DNA from: Candidatus Kuenenia stuttgartensis
GTDB lineage: Bacteria > Planctomycetota > Phycisphaerae > Phycisphaerales > SM1A02
Assembly (NCBI GenBank): GCA_945902075.1
Contig: CAMDMA010000008.1
Location: 1 to 64,000, forward strand
Length of the DNA stretch: 64,000 nucleotides
Direction: 5' to 3'
Shown here: positions 57,643 to 64,000 of the stretch, piece after piece
How the letters are laid out: each line of letters begins with the position of its first letter
Numbering within the stretch: position 1 is the first letter of the stretch
Notes under the pieces: model-generated
The model's database searches: none
Seen by the model: the letters and a program-made list of their open reading frames with translations, nothing else
What the model was told of the DNA's origin: nothing
Made by a program: the position numbers and the translations under genes

Positions 57643-57912
57643 GTGCCAAATACCGAATCAGCCAAGAAGCGTGTCCGTCAATCCGTCGCCCGCAACGCGC
57701 GTAACCTCTGGCGCAAGCGTCGTGTGAAGAGCGACACCGGTGACTTCCTGAAGGCCATCATCGCTGGCGATGCCGCGGCGGCCGAGAAGGAAATGCGCAA
57801 GGCCGCTCGCACGCTCGACAAGGTCGCCGCGACCGGAACGCTGCACAAGAATACCGCCGCGCGCCGCAAGAGCCGCATGGCTGCCAAGCTTGCCATCCTC
57901 AAGAAGAAGTGA
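57643..57912 (+). CDS. rpsT: 30S ribosomal protein S20 (GTG start)
   Basis: PNTESAKKRVRQSVARNARNLWRKRRVKS...LHKNTAARRKSRMAAKL. Confidence 0.95.
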   Translation: MPNTESAKKRVRQSVARNARNLWRKRRVKSDTGDFLKAIIAGDAAAAEKEMRKAARTLDKVAATGTLHKNTAARRKSRMAAKLAILKKK

Positions 57913-58051
57913 GCGTAGTCGGTTGCGATCTGCAACCGGATGCATCGCGCACAACGCGAGTTGCACGGACGAGCGCTTGACCCCGCTGCTGCGGACTCAG
58001 TGAGCGGCGTGTGAGCGGAGCGTGACGAGCTCGACGCGCGCCGCATGTTGA

Positions 58052-58096
58052 AAGCATGTTGAAAGCATGTTTCGTAGCATGTTTCATAGCATGTCC
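58052..58096 (+). repeat. 11/12-bp tandem repeat (gcatgttgaaa/gcatgtttcgta) x4-5, each unit carrying ATG
   Basis: Directly read; three in-frame ATGs of the following ORF. Confidence 0.93.
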
Positions 58097-58903
58097 GAAC
58101 GCGGCCGTAAGACTTCAAGACCCGCTCCCGCAAACACTGCGGAGGGCGGGTCTTCTCTTTCGAACTACGTTTCTCAAGGCTATCTCGACGCATCGCGCCG
58201 ACCGCTTGAGATCCTTTTCTTTTTGCTCCCGTTCATCGCGCTGTATGAGTACGAATTGGTACGCGTCCTTCGCTCAGCGGATGGACTTGTCACAAACGGT
58301 GCGCATCTCGCGATTCTTCGGCTCTTCGACGCGTTTGGGCTCGACGCGGTCGCACTTTCGCTACCGGGATTGCTCCTTGTTGCGATCTTTCTGGTGCAAC
58401 ACGTGCTCTCCCGTAGTCCTTGGATTGTGGACCTTTCGGTGGTCGCCCGTATGTTTGGCGAGAGCGCGGGACTCGCGGTGCCGCTCCTCGTCTTCGCCGC
58501 ACTGCTTGAGCGGATGACGCCAACAGCTGGCATCGACGATTTCAGCGCATTGCCGCTGGCTGCGAGGATCGCGGTGTCGATCGGTGCCGGACTCTACGAG
58601 GAACTCGTCTTTCGCATGGCGTTGATCGGAGTCCTCGCGTTTGCGTTGGTCGAACTGCTCAAACTCCAGAAGCCGATTGCAGTCGCAGTGGCAATTGGAC
58701 TCAGCTCGCTTGCATTTGCGGCCTACCACCCGCTGCGTGATGCGACGGGAGCAGTCTCGCCGCAACGCTTTATCTTTTTCCTCGGTGGAGGGCTCTACTT
58801 TGGGATCCTCTACGTACACCGTGGTTTCGGCATCGCCGCCGCGACCCACGCCCTCTTTGATATTGCCACGGCGATGTTGATTCCACCTCCGGACGCAGTC
58901 TAA
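58067..58903 (+). CDS. CPBP-family intramembrane metalloprotease (start ambiguous 58067/58079/58091)
   Basis: YEELVFRMALIG motif, multiple TM segments, FAAYHPLRD. Confidence 0.85.
   Translation: MFRSMFHSMSERGRKTSRPAPANTAEGGSSLSNYVSQGYLDASRRPLEILFFLLPFIALYEYELVRVLRSADGLVTNGAHLAILRLFDAFGLDAVALSLPGLLLVAIFLVQHVLSRSPWIVDLSVVARMFGESAGLAVPLLVFAALLERMTPTAGIDDFSALPLAARIAVSIGAGLYEELVFRMALIGVLAFALVELLKLQKPIAVAVAIGLSSLAFAAYHPLRDATGAVSPQRFIFFLGGGLYFGILYVHRGFGIAAATHALFDIATAMLIPPPDAV
58117..58160 (+). terminator. Terminator-like hairpin AAGACCCGC...GCGGGTCTT followed by CTCTTTC, inside the 5' part of the CPBP ORF
   Basis: Perfect 9-bp outer stem (58117-58125/58146-58154), inner CCGC/GCGG. Confidence 0.6.
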
Positions 58904-58990
58904 GGAACCCGTAGTCATGTTTGTCCGCCGGAATCGCGCTCGCTTGGATCCTCGGCACTTGCGGCCTCTGCGCTCCACGGGCTGCGGAGT

Positions 58991-59947
58991 GTGCAAACGG
59001 CGGTCAATGTCAATCAGACCATCGGTGAAGCACTGGCCGAGCTCCGTGCGCGAACCATCGACCATCCCGTGATCTATGTCTACGCGATCGACGATGATGA
59101 TCGATTGGTTGGGCAAGTGCCGACGCGTGCGCTGCTCTTCTCGGCGCCTTCGACACCAGTGCGAGAAGCTATGCGCACGGCAGTTACCACCATCTCGCTC
59201 GAGACCTCGCTCGATGATGCGCTTGAAATCTTCGCGAAGAGCCGCCTTCTGGCACTCCCGGTTGTGGATGGTGAAGGGCGGCTCGTCGGTGCGATCGATG
59301 TCGAGCAGTACGCGCGCGAAAGCCTGCAACGCGCCGAGCGCGACCGCGTGCGACAAGTCTTCCAAACGCTCGGCCTGGCTATCGATCGTCCGGCGCAACT
59401 CACCGCGTGGGAGAGTTTTCGGATGCGTATGCCGTGGCTTTCCTGCAACATCGCAGGCGGTGTCCTCTGCGCGATGGTTGCGTGGCTGTTTTCCGATCTG
59501 CTTCAGCAGGTGGTGTTGTTGGCAATCTTTCTGCCGTTGGTGCTGACTCTCGGTGAAAGTATTGCGATGCAGTCGGTCACGATCACCGTTGGGAGCGATC
59601 CAAACAAGCGGACGGTTGCCAGCGCACTTGAGGCACTTCGGGTCGAGGCTGGTGCGGCACTACTCCTCGGTTTGGTGTGCGGGCTTGTCGTTGCGTGCGT
59701 CAGCTTCCTGTGGGGTGGCGGAGTTGCGGGCGCGTTGACGATGTTTGTTGCGGTTTCGGTGAGTATGGTGTTTGCGGCGGTCGTCGGCGGTGGGATTCCC
59801 ATGCTGCTTCATGCGTTCCGGCTCGATCCGAATGTCGCTGCAGGACCGGTCACGCTCGTCATCGCGGACACCGCAACGACCACGCTCTACTTCACGCTTG
59901 GGATGTTGATCCTCATGGAATCTACGGGTGCTGCCGTGGTTCTATGA
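58991..59947 (+). CDS. MgtE-type Mg2+ transporter lacking the N-domain (CBS + TM)
   Basis: CBS pair, TM helices, GESIAMQSVTITVG. Confidence 0.85.
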   Translation: MQTAVNVNQTIGEALAELRARTIDHPVIYVYAIDDDDRLVGQVPTRALLFSAPSTPVREAMRTAVTTISLETSLDDALEIFAKSRLLALPVVDGEGRLVGAIDVEQYARESLQRAERDRVRQVFQTLGLAIDRPAQLTAWESFRMRMPWLSCNIAGGVLCAMVAWLFSDLLQQVVLLAIFLPLVLTLGESIAMQSVTITVGSDPNKRTVASALEALRVEAGAALLLGLVCGLVVACVSFLWGGGVAGALTMFVAVSVSMVFAAVVGGGIPMLLHAFRLDPNVAAGPVTLVIADTATTTLYFTLGMLILMESTGAAVVL

Positions 59948-60540
59948 CCGACGGCGTGCGCGTGCGCGGGTACACTTGGCCCGTGGCGAACGAACGCATC
60001 CGACTGCTTTGTCTCGACGTTGACGGTGTGCTCACCGATGGCGGCATCTCGATTGACGACTCTGGTCATGAGACCAAGCGTTTTCATGTTCGCGATGGTG
60101 CGGCCCTCCGCATGTGGTCGCGGCTCGGACTTGAGACTGCGGTCATCACGGGTCGTAATGGAATGGCGCTTCGCCACCGCTTGCGCGAACTTGGCGTTCG
60201 ACATGTGATCTCGGGCTCGAAGGACAAGGGCTCGGCGTTTGAGTCGCTGCTTGGGGATCTCGGTATTGCCGCGGCGCAATCGGCCATGATTGGCGATGAC
60301 CTTCCAGATCTCCCGATTCTCCGTCGATGTGGGCTTCCGATCGCCGTGCGCGACGCGTCGCAAGAAGTGCTTGATGTTGCGCGATTCGTGACCACGCATG
60401 GTGGCGGCAACGGCGCGGTACGCGAAGCGGTCGAGCACATTCTGAAGGGCGAAGGTCGCTGGATCGAGGCGGTTCGTACATTCGACCCTGAGTTCCCATT
60501 CGACCCTGATTTCCCCACGCCGACCGGAGGTGTGCAGTGA
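59944..60540 (+). CDS. kdsC: KDO-8-phosphate phosphatase
   Basis: LCLDVDGVLTDGGI, VITGRNGMALRHR, MIGDDLPDLPILRRCGLPIAV. Confidence 0.92.
   Translation: MTDGVRVRGYTWPVANERIRLLCLDVDGVLTDGGISIDDSGHETKRFHVRDGAALRMWSRLGLETAVITGRNGMALRHRLRELGVRHVISGSKDKGSAFESLLGDLGIAAAQSAMIGDDLPDLPILRRCGLPIAVRDASQEVLDVARFVTTHGGGNGAVREAVEHILKGEGRWIEAVRTFDPEFPFDPDFPTPTGGVQ
60480..60515 (+). repeat. 18-bp tandem duplication at kdsC 3' end
   Basis: attcgaccctgagttccc / attcgaccctgatttccc. Confidence 0.9.
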
Positions 60541-63500
60541 ATTTTTCGGAATGGATGCAGCGTCGACGGGGGCTCGTCTTTGCGGTCCCCGCCGGTGCGC
60601 TCGCGGTACTCGTCATCCTCGCTGCGATCAACTTTGATTCTGGCAGCGCTGGCCCACGCAAACCGAGTCGCATCAAGGATGCCGAAGCGTTGCTCGCACC
60701 GCGCACCGCGAGTGCGGAAGAACTTGCGCGCGCGTCCGGCTCGATTGGGGATCAGACTTCGGTTGCACTTGCATCCGGCGCTTGGATTCAGGTTGCAGAT
60801 GAGACCGGCCGACTCGCACAGCAATACAGCGCAACCAAGCTCGAGCCGCTGCAAGGAAGCCAGTTGGCAATGACCGAGCCGCGCGCGATGATGTACATGA
60901 AAGATGGGCGCGTGCTCGTGCTCGCTGCGCGCAAAGGCGTAGCCTATGCGCCGCGTCGTGCCCTTGAGTCGGGCACGCTTGAGGAGGATGTTGAAGTTCG
61001 CCTCTTCAAGCCGCTCGATGGCCGCGCGATCGACATCGATGTGGACTTGCCAACAGTCGTGGTGACTGCAGAGCAGGCGCAATTCAACGGTGTGCTCGGC
61101 GAGGTGCGGTGCGAGAAAGCGGTGCGCGTGGCCACCGATGCGGGAAGCTTCGCGGGTGAAGGGCTGACGCTTGTTCTCGACGGTGATGGCGATGGCCTTG
61201 AGAGCCTCGTCGTCGACCGTGCACTCGAGCCGATTCGCGTGGACCGCGCGGCGCGAGCGATGGCGGAGAAGCGTCGCGCCGCGCGCGAGGCCGCCGCCGC
61301 TCGCCTAGATGGATCAACTTCACCGTCGCCGGTCGAACCAGAGGCGCGAGCCCAATCAACCAACGCTGCTCAGCCTTCGAAGGCGTCTCCGTTCTATCGC
61401 CTCACCATGCTTGGCGGCGTCGAGATCGTGCGGATCAAGGACGGCGTAACCAGCACCATCACGGGCGACGAGATTGTTGCTGTTTTTAGCCTCGAATCGC
61501 GTGGACTTGATGATCTCGCCTTCGTTCCCGCCGCCGCCGTCGGACAGAGTGCCATGCTGCAGAGAACTTTGAACGCCCCCGCGGCACTTGCCATACTCCC
61601 GCTCGCGTTCGCGCTTTCGCAGGAGGCGGCCGCTGACTCCAATGGCGACAGTGTCACGGTGACATTTGGCGGCAAGCTCGTCATGTTGCCGGCGAATGAT
61701 CCCGCTGACCAACTCGCGACGCCTGATGACATTCGTTTCGATGTGGTTGGTCAACGCGTCGAGGTGCTCGACGGCCGAAGCGGTTCGCGCATTCTCTGCT
61801 CAAAGCTTCGGTACAGCGTGCAGGACGAGTACATCGAAGCGTCGGGACGTGAGGGTGTACCGCTCTCCGTCACTTCCTCGCGCATGATGCTTGAGGGAAG
61901 TCGATTTACGGCGGCACTCGCGAAAGGCGAAGGACGCATCGATGGTGCTGGCCGGATCGCGTTTGGTCGAGGGGAACCGCGTGATGGCTCCCGTGGTATC
62001 TCGCGTGCCTTCTCGACACTTGAGGTCGCACCCGGCGCGGTTGCGGATATCGCCCGCATGCTCGTTTCCGCCGATCAAGCCGCAGTCGCACTCGTCGAAC
62101 CGCCGACTCAAGAATTCAGCTTTGATCCATCGACGCAGGAGATCGAGATCACGTGGAAGGATGGTGTCGATCTGCGCTTCCTTGGAGAGGGTGACGATGC
62201 GAAGCTTTCGCTCGCCCGCTTTGGCGGCGGGGTGAATGTGTTCGGCCGGCAGTTTGAGATGGACGCGAACTCTCTTGAGGTCGCGTTCTCGCCAACCGAT
62301 TCGGAGCAGATCGACGCGATCATCGCGGATGGTGGCACGAAAGTGCGTCGGCTCGGCGGAGCGGGATCGATGGCGGCAGGCCGACTCGAATTGTTTCTCC
62401 AACAAGATTCGAAAGGTGACACGATTCCGCGACGACTCGTCGCGAAGCATGCTGTCGAGGCGCGCGATGATCGGCAGACGATTTGGACCGAAGATCTGGT
62501 CGTCGGATTCCGGGAGAAAGTTCCTGAAGTAGGTGACGGCGCGAAGAAGTCTTCAAGATCCGTCGGCGGTGCGCGCGTTGATGGACAGTTTGGCGGCAGT
62601 GGTCAGACTGGCGGCGATCAACTTGGCGGCGTCGATATCGACATCGTCGAGGCGCGTGGCGGTGTCCAGGTGCTTCTCAAAGAAGGCGCGCGTGTGTTCG
62701 CGGAGGAACTCGTCGGCGACGCAGCCAAGCGCAAATTGCGCCTGACGGGTGAAAATGTCGCAATCGTTCGCACCAACATTATCGCGGACAATCTCCGCGA
62801 CTTGCGATTTGACGACGCATCTCGCAGCGCACGAAGTGAGGGACCAGGGCGATTTCGTGCATTCAAGAAGCCGCTCTCGCTTGGTGATGGGCGCATTGAG
62901 CGACCAACGCCTGAGGGAGGCGCCACACTCGATGCGTCGTGGTCTGAGGCACTGGATTACTCTGAAGTCGCTGAGAGTCGTGGAACCCTTGATATCCGCG
63001 GCGATGTCAAAGTCCGTAGCCGCCCAAGTCCGACGACATCAGACGCCATTGATGCGCAGTCGCTGTTACTTGAACTTGGGCTTAAGACTGGTGCGAAACA
63101 GAACGCAGCCGATGCCGAGCGCACACTCGATCACTTCATCGCAAAGGGAGGCGCGCGTCTTGAGAGCCGCACTTGGGAAACCGCCGAGAGAGTGGGCGAT
63201 CCGCGCGTCTTCCGGGTGAGCGGTGAACACATCGAGTACGACATCCGCACGCGCGAGGGGCTCGTTGTTGGTGACGGGGTCATCCTCGTGAATGTGCCGA
63301 AATCAGCCGAGTCAAAGACCGTCGAGAAGGATCGACCAGCCGGTGGAATTGCACTCGGCGTTGATGGCACAACACGGTTTCGCTGGAAGCGCCGCATGGC
63401 TCTCGAGCGGCAGTACGACGATGTCTTCAAGATCACGATGGAGTCTGACGTCGAGATGTTGCACGCGGGGCTCCGCGTTGATGACTCGCTTTCGATGCGT

Positions 63501-63893
63501 TGCGATGTTCTCGAAGCGACGGTGAAGCGTCCTGAGGAATCGAAGAAGCCGCTTGTTTCGGAGCCCTCCGCGAGCGGCCCCGAAGCGAGCGGTCCCGACG
63601 AGAACGGCCTCGCGAAGAATGAACGCGGTGTCGACCTTGGTGGGCCGGCCGAGATGTTGGGCGTCAAGGGCAAAGGGCACGTGTTCATCCGCACGCCTGA
63701 GCAGGACATCGAGTGCGGCGAGTTTGATTACTCAGTCGTGACCGGTGTCGCAACGCTCACCGCGGAAGAGGGACGGACAGTCACCATCGCGCTCAAGGGG
63801 CAACCCGCACCGATTCGCGCGCAGCAGGTGGTTTGGGATCTTCGTAATGGTCGTATCCAGATCTCAAAGGTCTCTGGGACCGGCGGACGCTAA
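60537..63893 (+). CDS. Giant LptC/LptA (OstA-like) multi-repeat protein, GTG start overlapping kdsC stop
   Basis: N-terminal TM anchor; repeated beta-rich units such as GGVEIVRIKDGVTSTITGDEIVAVF, GGVNVFGRQFEMDANSLEV, GGVQVLLKEGARVFAEELV; position after kdsC. Confidence 0.7.
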   Translation: MNFSEWMQRRRGLVFAVPAGALAVLVILAAINFDSGSAGPRKPSRIKDAEALLAPRTASAEELARASGSIGDQTSVALASGAWIQVADETGRLAQQYSATKLEPLQGSQLAMTEPRAMMYMKDGRVLVLAARKGVAYAPRRALESGTLEEDVEVRLFKPLDGRAIDIDVDLPTVVVTAEQAQFNGVLGEVRCEKAVRVATDAGSFAGEGLTLVLDGDGDGLESLVVDRALEPIRVDRAARAMAEKRRAAREAAAARLDGSTSPSPVEPEARAQSTNAAQPSKASPFYRLTMLGGVEIVRIKDGVTSTITGDEIVAVFSLESRGLDDLAFVPAAAVGQSAMLQRTLNAPAALAILPLAFALSQEAAADSNGDSVTVTFGGKLVMLPANDPADQLATPDDIRFDVVGQRVEVLDGRSGSRILCSKLRYSVQDEYIEASGREGVPLSVTSSRMMLEGSRFTAALAKGEGRIDGAGRIAFGRGEPRDGSRGISRAFSTLEVAPGAVADIARMLVSADQAAVALVEPPTQEFSFDPSTQEIEITWKDGVDLRFLGEGDDAKLSLARFGGGVNVFGRQFEMDANSLEVAFSPTDSEQIDAIIADGGTKVRRLGGAGSMAAGRLELFLQQDSKGDTIPRRLVAKHAVEARDDRQTIWTEDLVVGFREKVPEVGDGAKKSSRSVGGARVDGQFGGSGQTGGDQLGGVDIDIVEARGGVQVLLKEGARVFAEELVGDAAKRKLRLTGENVAIVRTNIIADNLRDLRFDDASRSARSEGPGRFRAFKKPLSLGDGRIERPTPEGGATLDASWSEALDYSEVAESRGTLDIRGDVKVRSRPSPTTSDAIDAQSLLLELGLKTGAKQNAADAERTLDHFIAKGGARLESRTWETAERVGDPRVFRVSGEHIEYDIRTREGLVVGDGVILVNVPKSAESKTVEKDRPAGGIALGVDGTTRFRWKRRMALERQYDDVFKITMESDVEMLHAGLRVDDSLSMRCDVLEATVKRPEESKKPLVSEPSASGPEASGPDENGLAKNERGVDLGGPAEMLGVKGKGHVFIRTPEQDIECGEFDYSVVTGVATLTAEEGRTVTIALKGQPAPIRAQQVVWDLRNGRIQISKVSGTGGR

Positions 63894-63922
63894 CGCGACG
63901 CTACGTTCGCTACGCTGCGCGG

Positions 63923-64000
63923 GTGAACACGACCTACGGCAGTTATCTCAAAGTTCCCGAACTTCTCGCGCTTCAGCAGCCGCTCTCGGTGCATCCGACT
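63923..64000 (+). CDS. kynA: Tryptophan 2,3-dioxygenase, 5' end, truncated by window edge
   Basis: MNTTYGSYLKVPELLALQQPLSVHPT matches TDO N-terminal motif. Confidence 0.75.
   Translation, partial: MNTTYGSYLKVPELLALQQPLSVHPT

Noticed and set aside
61190-61225. EF-hand-like DGDGDGLESL in the giant Lpt-like protein
   Set aside because: Single short match in a beta-rich context without helices; likely chance.

Overview
GC-rich, gene-dense bacterial chromosome segment. Gene content and planctomycete-style dockerin motifs suggest a Phycisphaerae-like planctomycete (inference, no database search). Recognisable blocks: transaldolase and tyrS; a cdaA-cdaR (c-di-AMP) pair; a ~15 kb flagellar cluster (two-component sigma-54 regulators, flgB-flgC-fliE-fliF-fliG-fliH-fliI-fliJ-motE-like-fliK-flgD-x-flgE); a PIN-TRAM protein divergent from an SRP RNA gene missing from the ORF track; dnaX-ybaB-recR; rpoN; ilvE; MATE; a partial complex I block (nuoD, nuoE, small ORF, nuoF); ybeY; CorC/HlyC-like; lptB-like ABC ATPase; MutT; PagL-like; galE; CapD-like; LpxL-like acyltransferase; GspE/PilB-like ATPase; FIST protein; rpsT; CPBP protease; MgtE-like; kdsC; a very large LptA/LptC-like protein; and the start of kynA. 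Main highlights: (1) a complete programmed -1 frameshift cassette in dnaX (A_AAA_AAA, -1 stop two codons later, stem-loop); (2) a FlgD hook-cap protein with a dockerin-like C-terminus; (3) an 1118-aa multi-repeat LptC/LptA-like protein translationally coupled to kdsC, possibly a single-chain LPS bridge; (4) an SRP RNA upstream of dnaX with a non-GNRA apex; (5) a sigma-54-like promoter and an intrinsic terminator bracketing fliE; (6) many short tandem repeats, often 12 bp, several lying on gene starts or stops; (7) non-canonical active or metal sites in CdaA (HDLA instead of HDGA), DnaX (no zinc Cys4) and YbeY. No CRISPR array, IS element, prophage or tRNA was seen.
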